Below are positions 1 to 5,340 of a stretch of DNA of 5,340 nucleotides, piece by piece (position 1 is the first letter of the stretch; each line of letters begins with the position of its first letter). A program made the translations under genes and the position numbers. The stretch is from Polynucleobacter sp. UBA2650 (GTDB lineage: Bacteria; Pseudomonadota; Gammaproteobacteria; Burkholderiales; Burkholderiaceae), in the NCBI GenBank assembly GCA_002359975.1, contig DENG01000098.1:1-5340 (forward strand), read 5' to 3'. The notes beneath the pieces are model-generated. The model did no database searches. It had not been told where the DNA came from and worked only from the letters and a program-made list of their open reading frames with translations.

Positions 1-2960
1 GTTTTATTGATCAAGAGCTTTTGTAAACGATCAAAGGCATCTCCCTCAACAATACGCAACTGATCATTAAGATCAAGACGATAGCGCTGCAACTCTTCAG
101 CAATAATTGCTTGTGCACGCGCATCGCGCTCAATGCCTTCACGAGTAAAGACCTGAACATCAATCACCGTACCACTCATTCCAGATGGAACACGCAGGGA
201 TGTATCTTTAACATCCGATGCCTTTTCACCGAAGATGGCGCGCAATAATTTCTCTTCTGGGGTTAAGGTAGTTTCACCTTTAGGTGTTACCTTACCAACC
301 AATACATCGCCTGCCTCAACTTCAGCACCGATATACACAATACCGCTTTCGTCTAGACGGGCTAGTTGGGATTCTGCCAAGTTGGAGATATCGCGCGAAA
401 TCTCTTCCGAGCCCAATTTAGTATCGCGCGCAACAACCGATAACTCCTCAATATGAATCGAGGTGTAACGATCGTCGGCAACCACCTTCTCAGAAATTAA
501 GATCGAGTCTTCGAAGTTATAACCATTCCACGGCATAAAGGCCACAGTCATATTTTGGCCAAGCGCCAACTCTCCAAGATCAGTTGATGCGCCGTCTGCA
601 ACAACGTCACCGCGCTTAACATGATCTCCCACCTGAACGATGGGGCGCTGATTAATATTGGTGTTCTGATTGGAACGGGTGTACTTGGTGAGGTTATAAA
701 TATCCACACCAACTTCGCCAGCAGCGGTTTCATCATCGTTTACACGAATCACAATACGATTCGCATCTACATAGTCGACAACACCGCCACGTGTGGCCAT
801 TACTACCGTACCAGAATCGACCGCAACAATACGCTCCAAGCCGGTGCCTACGAGAGGCTTATCCGGACGCAAGCAAGGCACTGCTTGGCGTTGCATGTTT
901 GCGCCCATCAAAGCACGATTTGCATCATCGTGCTCTAGGAAAGGTACAAGGGATGCCGCTGCAGAAACAATCTGGCTTGGCGCAACGTCAATGTAATCAA
1001 TGCGCTCTGGCCCAACCATCATGGTCTCGCCCGCTTGACGCGAAGATACCAGCTCATCGGCCAACTTACCATTCTTATCAATGGTCGCGTTTGCTTGAGC
1101 AATGGTGTATTTAGCCTCTTCAATTGCAGATAAATATTCCACTTGATCTGTTACTTTGCCATTGACAACCTTGCGGTATGGTGTTTCTAAGAAACCATGC
1201 TCATTCAAGCGCGCAAACAATGCAAGCGAGTTAATCAAGCCAATGTTAGGTCCCTCGGGGGTTTCAATGGGGCAAACACGTCCGTAATGGGTAGGATGTA
1301 CGTCACGCACTTCAAAGCCTGCGCGTTCACGGGTTAAACCGCCTGGCCCCAATGCAGAAATACGACGCTTATGCGTAATCTCAGATAAAGGATTTGTTTG
1401 ATCCATAAATTGAGATAACTGCGATGATCCAAAGAACTCGCGGATTGCAGAAGAAATCGGCTTGCTATTAATTAAATCGTGTGGCATCAAGTTCTCGGTT
1501 TCCGCCTGCCCCAAGCGCTCTTTGACTGCGCGCTCTACGCGGGATAAACCGGCACGGAACTGGTTCTCGGCCAACTCACCAACGCAACGTACGCGTCGAT
1601 TACCAAGGTGATCAATATCATCAACCTCGCCTTTGCCATTTCGGAGGTCTACCAAAATCTTAATGGTGTCCATGATGTCTTCATTAGACAAAACCATCAG
1701 GCCTTCCATTTCGGCGCGCCCCAAACGGCTATTTACCTTCATACGCCCTACGCGAGACAGGTCATAAGAATCTTCGCTATAAAACAGACGTTGGAACAAA
1801 GCCTCTACAGCATCTTCAGTAGGTGGCTCGCCAGGACGCATCATGCGATAAATGGCGATACGGGCAGCCATTTGATCAGCGGTCTCATCGACGCGCAAGG
1901 TTTGTGAAATATAAGCTCCGCAATCTAAATCATTGGTATAAATCGTTTCAAATTGCTTAATACCGCTCTCGCGCAGATTGGCCAACAGATCTTCGGTGAT
2001 CTCGTCGTTAGCACTAGCCAATACCTCGCCTGAATCAGGATCAACAATATTTTTAGCGATCACGCGCCCAATTAAAGAATCGTCTGGGACGGTGATGATC
2101 TTAGTTTTTGCAGCTTCAAGCTCACGAATATGCTTTGCATTAATGCGCTTATCTTTTTGAATAACGACAACACCATTCTTGTCGAGGATGTCAAAGCGCG
2201 CTACCTCACCTCGTAAACGCTCTGGCACGAACTCCATGGATGCGCCAGACTGCGACAAAGTGAAATGATCGAAGTTAAAGAAATTAGCCAAAATTTGCTC
2301 ATTGTTTAAACCAATAGCTTTGAGCAAAATAGTGACCGGCATCTTACGACGACGGTCTACTCGGAAATACAAAATATCTTTAGGATCAAACTCAAAATCA
2401 AGCCATGAGCCACGGTAAGGAATGATGCGTGCCGAGAACAAAAGTTTGCCTGAACTATGCGTCTTGCCTTTGTCGTGCTCAAAAAATACGCCGGGTGACC
2501 GATGCAGCTGTGACACGATGACACGCTCTGTGCCATTAATCACAAATGAGCCGGTATCGGTCATGAGCGGAATCTCGCCCATATACACTTCTTGTTCTTT
2601 AACCTCTTTCACCTTTTGTGGCGCTTCGCGATCGTTAATGATCAGTCGAACTTTGGCGCGCAAGGCAGAATGAAAGGTCAGACCGCGCTGTTGACACTCT
2701 TTAACGTCAAATGGAGGTGGCGACAACTGATAGGAGACATACTCCATGCGAGCATATCCATTGTTGGACACGATCGGGAATATCGATGTAAAAGCAGATT
2801 GCAGTCCTTCATTTGCACGGGCCGTAACGGGCTTTTCGGCCTGCAAAAACTTAGCATAGGACTCTAGCTGGGTTGTAAGCAGGTATGGAACCTGGTGATT
2901 ATTGGGTCGCTTAGCAAAACTCTTACGGATGCGCTTGCGTTCGGTGAAGCTATAGTTCAT
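1..2960 (-). CDS. rpoB: DNA-directed RNA polymerase subunit beta (partial, C-terminus outside window)
   Basis: RpoB, with beta', forms the catalytic cleft of bacterial RNA polymerase. The frame opens at ATG 2960 ([15 protein letters not shown]) and stays open to the left edge: 986 codons, about 70% of a protein I expect to be near 1360 residues. I found no frameshift; conserved motifs at 2478, 1263 and 501 are all in one frame. Seen in order: protrusion and lobe with [11 protein letters not shown] (153-163); a lobe insert like E. coli SI1 (roughly 225-345); the fork/rifampicin pocket with [15 protein letters not shown] (about 512-526) and [25 protein letters not shown] (564-575); and [11 protein letters not shown], whose Glu817-Asp818 match E. 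coli Glu813-Asp814 near the active-site metal. The later active-site lysines, most of the flap and the clamp-contacting C-terminus lie outside. GGAG at 2966-2969, 5 nt before ATG, supports the start. It follows rplL after a 218-nt structured gap. Identity is essentially certain. Confidence 0.99.
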   Translation of the reverse strand, partial: MNYSFTERKRIRKSFAKRPNNHQVPYLLTTQLESYAKFLQAEKPVTARANEGLQSAFTSIFPIVSNNGYARMEYVSYQLSPPPFDVKECQQRGLTFHSALRAKVRLIINDREAPQKVKEVKEQEVYMGEIPLMTDTGSFVINGTERVIVSQLHRSPGVFFEHDKGKTHSSGKLLFSARIIPYRGSWLDFEFDPKDILYFRVDRRRKMPVTILLKAIGLNNEQILANFFNFDHFTLSQSGASMEFVPERLRGEVARFDILDKNGVVVIQKDKRINAKHIRELEAAKTKIITVPDDSLIGRVIAKNIVDPDSGEVLASANDEITEDLLANLRESGIKQFETIYTNDLDCGAYISQTLRVDETADQMAARIAIYRMMRPGEPPTEDAVEALFQRLFYSEDSYDLSRVGRMKVNSRLGRAEMEGLMVLSNEDIMDTIKILVDLRNGKGEVDDIDHLGNRRVRCVGELAENQFRAGLSRVERAVKERLGQAETENLMPHDLINSKPISSAIREFFGSSQLSQFMDQTNPLSEITHKRRISALGPGGLTRERAGFEVRDVHPTHYGRVCPIETPEGPNIGLINSLALFARLNEHGFLETPYRKVVNGKVTDQVEYLSAIEEAKYTIAQANATIDKNGKLADELVSSRQAGETMMVGPERIDYIDVAPSQIVSAAASLVPFLEHDDANRALMGANMQRQAVPCLRPDKPLVGTGLERIVAVDSGTVVMATRGGVVDYVDANRIVIRVNDDETAAGEVGVDIYNLTKYTRSNQNTNINQRPIVQVGDHVKRGDVVADGASTDLGELALGQNMTVAFMPWNGYNFEDSILISEKVVADDRYTSIHIEELSVVARDTKLGSEEISRDISNLAESQLARLDESGIVYIGAEVEAGDVLVGKVTPKGETTLTPEEKLLRAIFGEKASDVKDTSLRVPSGMSGTVIDVQVFTREGIERDARAQAIIAEELQRYRLDLNDQLRIVEGDAFDRLQKLLINK

Positions 2961-2965
2961 TTCAT

Positions 2966-2969
2966 CTCC
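2966..2969 (-). promoter_or_regulatory. rpoB ribosome binding site
   Basis: GGAG on the minus strand lies 5 nt before the rpoB ATG at 2960 and fixes that start. Another ATG at 2965 abuts the GGAG with no spacing and reads ATG AAA TGA, so it is not a plausible start for rpoB. Confidence 0.85.
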
Positions 2970-2997
2970 GATGGCAGCGACTGAGCAAAGATTTGGC

Positions 2998-3015
2998 GGT
3001 TGGCCTCTACCAACC
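2998..3015 (-). repeat. Short hairpin before rpoB
   Basis: GGTTGG and CCAACC form a perfect 6-bp stem with a 6-nt loop (TAGAGG), 37 nt upstream of the rpoB start. It does not cover the ribosome binding site. Its function is unknown. Confidence 0.4.
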
Positions 3016-3084
3016 TCTGGCGGACAGCAAAACAATTGCTTGTTATGCCCGACCAAACTTGTCTTCTGCAGTCGTATCAGAAGG

Positions 3085-3130
3085 CAAACCAGATTTCAGA
3101 CCTACCAAAGTAAATATGAGATCTGGTTTG
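3085..3130 (-). repeat. Inverted repeat (hairpin 3) upstream of rpoB
   Basis: CAAACCAGAT (3121-3130) and ATCTGGTTTG (3085-3094), read on the minus strand, are perfect 10-base complements around a 26-nt loop. The 5' arm shares six bases (CAAACC) with the 3' arm of the preceding hairpin. A long stem of this kind could be an RNase III target, but that is inference. Confidence 0.55.
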
Positions 3131-3148
3131 ACCACTGAGGATCAAACC
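3125..3148 (-). repeat. Inverted repeat (hairpin 2) upstream of rpoB
   Basis: GGTTTGA pairs with TCAAACC. The stem extends inward by one U-G and one C-G pair to 9 bp around the loop CTCAGT. Its 3' arm overlaps the 5' arm of the larger hairpin at 3085-3130, so only one of the two can form at a time. Confidence 0.55.
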
Positions 3149-3151
3149 GAG

Positions 3152-3169
3152 AGAGGGCCAAGACCCTCT
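3152..3169 (-). terminator. Candidate attenuator hairpin after rplL
   Basis: On the minus strand AGAGGG and CCCTCT form a perfect 6-bp stem around the loop TCTTGG, starting 9 nt after the rplL stop codon. The following bases (CTCGGTTTGA) have only a short run of T. It therefore does not look like a strong intrinsic terminator. It could be a leaky attenuator, a pause or processing site, or a 3'-end-stabilising hairpin for the ribosomal protein mRNA. Confidence 0.45.
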
Positions 3170-3178
3170 TTATCTCAA

Positions 3179-3556
3179 TTACTTCATTTCAGCTTTAGCG
3201 CCTGCGTCTTCAAGCTTTTTCTTGGCTTCTTCTGCAGTCTTCTTATCTACAGCCTCTTTGATTGGTTTTGGTGCGCCATCGACTAAGTCTTTAGCTTCTT
3301 TCAAACCAAGACCAGTGATTTCGCGAACTGCTTTAATTACACCAACTTTGTTAGCGCCAGCTTCGAGCAAGTTCACTGTGAACTCAGTCTTTTCTTCTGC
3401 AGCAGCTGCGCCACCGCCACCGCCAGCAGGACCAGCAACAGCCATTGCTGCTGCGGATACACCGAACTTCTCTTCGAATGCCTTCACGAGGTCATTCAAA
3501 TCCATTACGGACATATTGCCTACTGCTTCAATAATCTCATCTTTGGTAATTGCCAT
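3179..3556 (-). CDS. rplL: 50S ribosomal protein L7/L12 (bL12)
   Basis: L7/L12 is the multicopy stalk protein of the large subunit; it recruits translational GTPases and promotes their activity. At 125 residues the gene is complete and of usual family length. An N-terminal helical dimerisation domain (about 1-33, [20 protein letters not shown]) binds the L10 C-terminal helix. A flexible hinge (about 36-55) is very rich in Ala and Gly, with five glycines at 45-49 followed by four alanines. The globular C-terminal domain (about 56-125) carries the factor-binding helix with [25 protein letters not shown] (69-93), including the conserved Lys, Val, Ile and Arg positions. The ATG start is supported by AGGAG 6 nt upstream. 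It lies 40 nt after rplJ, the usual partner arrangement, and is followed by the hairpin-rich gap before rpoB. Identity is certain. Confidence 0.99.
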   Translation of the reverse strand: MAITKDEIIEAVGNMSVMDLNDLVKAFEEKFGVSAAAMAVAGPAGGGGGAAAAEEKTEFTVNLLEAGANKVGVIKAVREITGLGLKEAKDLVDGAPKPIKEAVDKKTAEEAKKKLEDAGAKAEMK

Positions 3557-3596
3557 TTTTAGCTCCTAAAACTGTATTAATTAATCCTGTGCTCAC
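3557..3596 (-). promoter_or_regulatory. rplJ-rplL spacer with the rplL ribosome binding site in a small inverted repeat
   Basis: The 40-nt spacer is AT-rich. AGGAG at 3563-3567 lies 6 nt before the rplL ATG. The ribosome binding site sits within TTTTAG-GAG-CTAAAA (3557-3571), a perfect 6-bp inverted repeat with a 3-nt loop that could partly mask it. The stem is A/U-rich and likely weak. No promoter is evident, so rplL is expected to be co-transcribed with rplJ. Confidence 0.6.
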
Positions 3597-4190
3597 TTAC
3601 GCAGCAGGAGTTGGGTTGTCTTGCTCGGGCGTAGCACTTGCTTCTGGGGCTGGCTCAGCAACAGGCTCTGGAGCAGCTGGTGCAGCAGCAACTGCTGGTG
3701 CACCACTTGCTTTTTGCTCTGCAACTGCGCCAAGAACACGGGCCATTGCCGACACAGGCGCCTTCATTACTCCCAATAACATCGAGAGCAATTCATCGCG
3801 TGACGGAATAGTTGCCAATGCCTTAACCGCATTAACATCAAGTACTTTGCCGTTATAAAAGCCTGCCTTAATGACCAGCTGATCTTGTCCTTTAGAAAAC
3901 TGATGAAGCACCTTTGCCGGAGCAACGGGGTCAGCAGAAATTCCGTAAATCAATGGACCAACCATCGAGTCACCAAGTTGCTCAAACGGAGTGCCTTGCG
4001 CTGCGCGTCGCGCTAGCGTGTTCTTCAAAACGCGAAGATACACACCTTGCGAACGTGCGCTTGCACGCAAAGCAGTAAGCTGGCCCACGGGAATACCGCG
4101 ATACTCAGCAAGCACAACTGTTTGAGCCGCAGCCAATTGAGCGCCGACATCAGCCACAATTGCTTTTTTGTCTTCTACATTCAAAGGCAC
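3597..4190 (-). CDS. rplJ: 50S ribosomal protein L10 (uL10) with an extended Ala/Pro-rich C-terminal tail
   Basis: L10 anchors L7/L12 dimers to 23S rRNA at the base of the stalk and, with L7/L12, represses its own mRNA in bacteria where this was studied. The 197-residue protein opens [19 protein letters not shown], has the conserved [13 protein letters not shown] (30-42) and [18 protein letters not shown] (53-70) rRNA-binding-domain motifs, and ends its L7/L12-binding helix near [10 protein letters not shown] (151-160). Residues 161-197 form a tail of about 14 Ala, 9 Pro and 5 acidic residues. E. coli L10 is 165 residues and, as I recall, Burkholderia L10 is about the same, so some 30 residues are extra. 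The start is GTG at 4190, supported by AAGGAG 7 nt upstream and the family-typical N-terminus. An upstream ATG at 4206 is out of frame. It is preceded by a structured leader and followed by rplL. Confidence 0.98.
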   Translation of the reverse strand: MPLNVEDKKAIVADVGAQLAAAQTVVLAEYRGIPVGQLTALRASARSQGVYLRVLKNTLARRAAQGTPFEQLGDSMVGPLIYGISADPVAPAKVLHQFSKGQDQLVIKAGFYNGKVLDVNAVKALATIPSRDELLSMLLGVMKAPVSAMARVLGAVAEQKASGAPAVAAAPAAPEPVAEPAPEASATPEQDNPTPAA

Positions 4191-4197
4191 GGTTTAA

Positions 4198-4203
4198 CTC
4201 CTT
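4198..4203 (-). promoter_or_regulatory. rplJ ribosome binding site deciding a GTG start
   Basis: AAGGAG lies 7 nt before the GTG at 4190. It selects that codon over the ATG at 4206, which overlaps the motif's upstream side and is in another frame. The site lies just downstream of a GAAA-tetraloop hairpin (4210-4227). Confidence 0.85.
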
Positions 4204-4209
4204 CATAAT

Positions 4210-4227
4210 CCGATTGTTTCCAATCGG
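4210..4227 (-). repeat. GAAA-tetraloop hairpin before rplJ
   Basis: A perfect 7-bp stem, CCGATTG with CAATCGG, closes a GAAA (GNRA-type) tetraloop. It ends 19 nt before the GTG start and 6 nt before the Shine-Dalgarno motif. It is well placed to affect translation initiation or form part of the leader fold. Confidence 0.6.
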
Positions 4228-4305
4228 GGTTACACACCAGCGTCTGATTCGTCTATCACGGGGTGTGCCCGAAATATCCTTACAGGGTCGCCATCTGCGC
4301 TGGTC

Positions 4306-4319
4306 ATTACTTTCGTAAT
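4306..4319 (-). repeat. GAAA-tetraloop hairpin in rplJ leader
   Basis: ATTAC and GTAAT form a 5-bp stem around a GAAA tetraloop, immediately upstream of the ACCAGCG arm of the long-range stem. It is the second GNRA-type hairpin in this leader. Confidence 0.5.
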
Positions 4320-4368
4320 CATTAAGAACTCCGCCAACAGCACTTTGTTCACCAACGGTCTTTGATGT

Positions 4369-4388
4369 TCGAGCGCCAAGGCGCTCGA
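4369..4388 (-). repeat. GC-rich perfect hairpin downstream of rplA
   Basis: TCGAGCGC and GCGCTCGA form an 8-bp perfect stem around CTTG, beginning 23 nt after the rplA stop. The downstream sequence ACATCAAAGACC has no T-run, so this is not a typical intrinsic terminator. It may stabilise the rplKA message, act as a processing or pause site, or be the first element of the rplJ leader. Confidence 0.6.
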
Positions 4389-4411
4389 CCCAAAGTTCTT
4401 TTACTGCCGGC

Positions 4412-5110
4412 TTACGCCGCTTGCAGTGAAGCTTGATCGATACGCACACCAGCACCCATAGTGCTACTGACAGCGATCTTCTTTAAATAAATTCCTTTTG
4501 ATGCACTTGGCTTTGCTTTGTTTAATGCATCGAGCAATGCCAATAGATTTGTTTTCAAGGCTGTTGGCTCGAATGAGCGACGACCAATTGATGCATGCAC
4601 AATTCCTGCTTTGTCGACGCGGAACTGAACCTGACCAGCTTTTGCATTCTTAATCGCTGTAACTACATCAGGAGTTACAGTGCCAACCTTAGGATTAGGC
4701 ATCAAACCCCGTGGTCCTAATACTTGACCCAGAGTTCCTACAATTTTCATTGTGTCAGGCGATGCAATCAAAATATCAAAATTAATTGTGCCGCCTTTAA
4801 TCTGCTCAGCCAAATCTTCCATGCCAACAATTTCTGCACCAGCAGCTTTTGCTTGCTCAGCCTTTTCGCCCTGTGCAAAAACTGCAACACGGACGTGCTT
4901 ACCGGTTCCTGCAGGCAATACAACCGCACCACGCACAACTTGGTCTGATTTCTTTGCATCAATACCAAGCTGAACTGCAACATCAATTGACTCATCAAAC
5001 TTTGCAGTTGCGCACTCCTTTACAAGCACTAGTGCATCGTCTAAAGGATAAAATTTGTTCCGATCCACTTTGGACTGAATCGCTTTCACGCGTTTGGATA
5101 ACTTAGACAT
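4412..5110 (-). CDS. rplA: 50S ribosomal protein L1 (uL1)
   Basis: L1 binds 23S rRNA at the mobile L1 stalk, which moves deacylated tRNA out of the E site. In bacteria where it has been studied it also represses translation of its own rplK-rplA mRNA by binding near the message start, which here lies outside the window. The complete 232-residue protein (E. coli 234) begins [23 protein letters not shown]. Two-domain L1 architecture is expected: domain I from the N- and C-terminal parts and domain II from the middle. The family signature is clear at about 125-141 ([17 protein letters not shown]), preceded by [13 protein letters not shown]. The conserved C-terminal [11 protein letters not shown] is also present. 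The ATG at 5110 has AAGGAG 7 nt upstream and lies 2 nt after the rplK stop, suggesting translational coupling. No anomalies seen. Confidence 0.99.
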   Translation of the reverse strand: MSKLSKRVKAIQSKVDRNKFYPLDDALVLVKECATAKFDESIDVAVQLGIDAKKSDQVVRGAVVLPAGTGKHVRVAVFAQGEKAEQAKAAGAEIVGMEDLAEQIKGGTINFDILIASPDTMKIVGTLGQVLGPRGLMPNPKVGTVTPDVVTAIKNAKAGQVQFRVDKAGIVHASIGRRSFEPTALKTNLLALLDALNKAKPSASKGIYLKKIAVSSTMGAGVRIDQASLQAA

Positions 5111-5112
5111 GC

Positions 5113-5340
5113 TTAGACTCCTTCCACAGTGATGCCCATCGAGCGGGCGCTACCGGCAACAGTTCTTACTGCAGCATCTAAATCGGCAGCTGTGAGGTCA
5201 GGCATTTTTAGCTTGGCAATCTCTTCGGCTTGGGCGCGAGTAATTTTGCCAACTTTATCGGTATGTGGACGTGGTGAGCCTTTATCTATTTTGGCTGCCT
5301 TCTTAATCAAAATAGTTGCCGGGGGGGTCTTCATCACAAA
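5113..5340 (-). CDS. rplK: 50S ribosomal protein L11 (uL11), partial, N-terminal half outside window
   Basis: L11 binds the GTPase-associated region of 23S rRNA at the stalk base and takes part in factor binding, the stringent response and the thiostrepton site. The window holds the last 75 codons plus TAA, beginning in [16 protein letters not shown], which aligns with E. coli FVTKTPPAAVLLKKAA at about residue 69 of 142. This is the C-terminal rRNA-binding domain. [15 protein letters not shown] and the L11 signature around [16 protein letters not shown] are present. The protein ends EGV, close to the usual C-terminus. The N-terminal domain and start lie beyond the right edge. Positions 5321-5327 are a run of seven identical bases (C in the message) encoding part of Thr-Pro-Pro. 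The stop overlaps the rplA initiation region, 2 nt before its ATG. Confidence 0.98.
   Translation of the reverse strand, partial: FVMKTPPATILIKKAAKIDKGSPRPHTDKVGKITRAQAEEIAKLKMPDLTAADLDAAVRTVAGSARSMGITVEGV
5118..5123 (-). promoter_or_regulatory. rplA ribosome binding site inside the end of rplK
   Basis: AAGGAG lies 7 nt before the rplA ATG and is part of the last sense codons of rplK (Glu-Gly-Val-stop). Ribosomes finishing rplK would therefore be at the rplA start, consistent with coupled synthesis of L11 and L1. Confidence 0.85.

Larger units (their letters stand above)
2961..3178 (-). promoter_or_regulatory. rplL-rpoB intergenic region with a chain of inverted repeats
   Basis: This 218-nt gap has no gene. 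Reading with transcription, it contains a hairpin right after the rplL stop (3152-3169), a second (3125-3148), a third with a large loop (3085-3130) that shares an arm with the second, a small AT-rich one (3026-3040: AGCAA/TTGCT), and a GGTTGG/CCAACC hairpin (2998-3015) 37 nt before rpoB. In E. coli the equivalent gap holds a partial transcription attenuator and an RNase III processing site that set the ratio of ribosomal protein to polymerase synthesis. A similar role here is inference from position and the inverted repeats. No long T-run follows any stem, and I see no convincing sigma-70 promoter, so rpoB is probably read from upstream promoters. Confidence 0.6.
4191..4411 (-). promoter_or_regulatory. 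rplA-rplJ intergenic region, probable L10 autoregulatory leader
   Basis: This 221-nt gap has no credible gene. With transcription it holds: a GC-rich hairpin (4369-4388); ATTAC-GAAA-GTAAT (4306-4319); a 7-bp long-range stem ACCAGCG (4298-4304) with CGCTGGT (4236-4242), enclosing 55 nt that include a CGGG/CCCG hairpin (4259-4271); and CCGATTG-GAAA-CAATCGG (4210-4227) just before the ribosome binding site. In many bacteria this position carries the L10 leader (Rfam family L10_leader), bound by the L10-L7/L12 complex to repress rplJ-rplL translation. Position and structure fit, but I could not check the consensus or kink-turn. A promoter within the gap is possible; I saw no clear -35/-10 pair. 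Confidence 0.65.

Noticed and set aside
2957..2965. ATGAAATGA: a two-codon upstream frame overlapping the rpoB start.
   Set aside because: Its ATG directly abuts the GGAG motif with no spacing, so initiation there is unlikely. Probably chance.
235..3569. Many plus-strand open frames of 60-115 codons opposite rpoB and rplL (for example 621-938, 791-1114, 1608-1907, 3222-3569).
   Set aside because: They lie antisense to strongly conserved rpoB and rplL coding sequence, show no recognisable domains or consistent ribosome binding sites, and are explained by codon structure of the real genes.
3570..3590. TTAATTAA palindrome and AT-rich stretch between rplJ and rplL as a possible promoter or operator.
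   Set aside because: No -35/-10 spacing could be found within the 40-nt spacer, and short AT palindromes are common in AT-rich spacers.
3550..3858. Plus-strand Ala/Gly-rich 102-codon frame opposite rplJ.
   Set aside because: The low-complexity composition mirrors the Ala/Pro-rich L10 tail on the other strand. No independent evidence for a gene.
4150..4455. Minus-strand 101-codon frame covering the rplA-rplJ gap and overlapping both genes.
   Set aside because: It overlaps the end of rplA and start of rplJ in another frame, its sequence resembles no protein family, and the region is better explained as structured leader RNA.
1..5340. Search for insertion sequences, CRISPR arrays, tRNA/rRNA genes, attachment sites or foreign gene cargo.
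   Set aside because: Nothing of the kind is visible. Gene order is the canonical rplK-rplA-rplJ-rplL-rpoB and composition is even throughout.

Overview
The window is a segment of the bacterial rplKAJL-rpoB ribosomal protein / RNA polymerase cluster, read entirely on the minus strand. In transcription order (high to low coordinates) it holds the 3' half of rplK (L11), complete rplA (L1), complete rplJ (L10), complete rplL (L7/L12), and the first 986 codons of rpoB (RNA polymerase beta subunit), which runs off the left edge. The organism is most likely a betaproteobacterium of the Burkholderiales. The RpoB N-terminus ([18 protein letters not shown]) and the L10 N-terminus (MPLN.EDK) match that group as I remember it. 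The moderate base composition and many AT-ending codons suggest a Polynucleobacter-like member rather than a GC-rich Burkholderia. The genus is inference; the gene identities are secure.

Layout: rplK (partial, 5113-5340) is separated from rplA (4412-5110) by 2 nt, and the rplA ribosome binding site lies inside the last rplK codons. A 221-nt gap (4191-4411) then precedes rplJ. It holds a GC-rich hairpin just after rplA and a structured leader with two GAAA-tetraloop hairpins, where the L10 autoregulatory leader is found in other bacteria. rplJ (3597-4190, GTG start) and rplL (3179-3556) are 40 nt apart. A 218-nt gap (2961-3178) separates rplL from rpoB (3-2960). It carries a chain of inverted repeats, two of which share an arm and so cannot form together. 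No stretch over 300 nt lacks a gene.

The products work together. L11, L10 and L7/L12 build the GTPase-associated stalk of the large ribosomal subunit, L1 builds the opposite (L1) stalk, and RpoB is the beta subunit of RNA polymerase. In the well-studied enterobacterial cluster, L1 represses the L11-L1 mRNA, the L10-L7/L12 complex represses the rplJ leader, and an attenuator plus RNase III site between rplL and rpoB lowers polymerase output relative to ribosomal protein output. The gaps here lie in the corresponding places.

This is a core housekeeping region. I found no mobile element, CRISPR array, tRNA, rRNA or unknown gene, and no evidence of a new system. The points most worth a second look are a roughly 37-residue Ala/Pro/Glu tail on L10, the mutually exclusive hairpins upstream of rpoB, and the rplJ leader structure.
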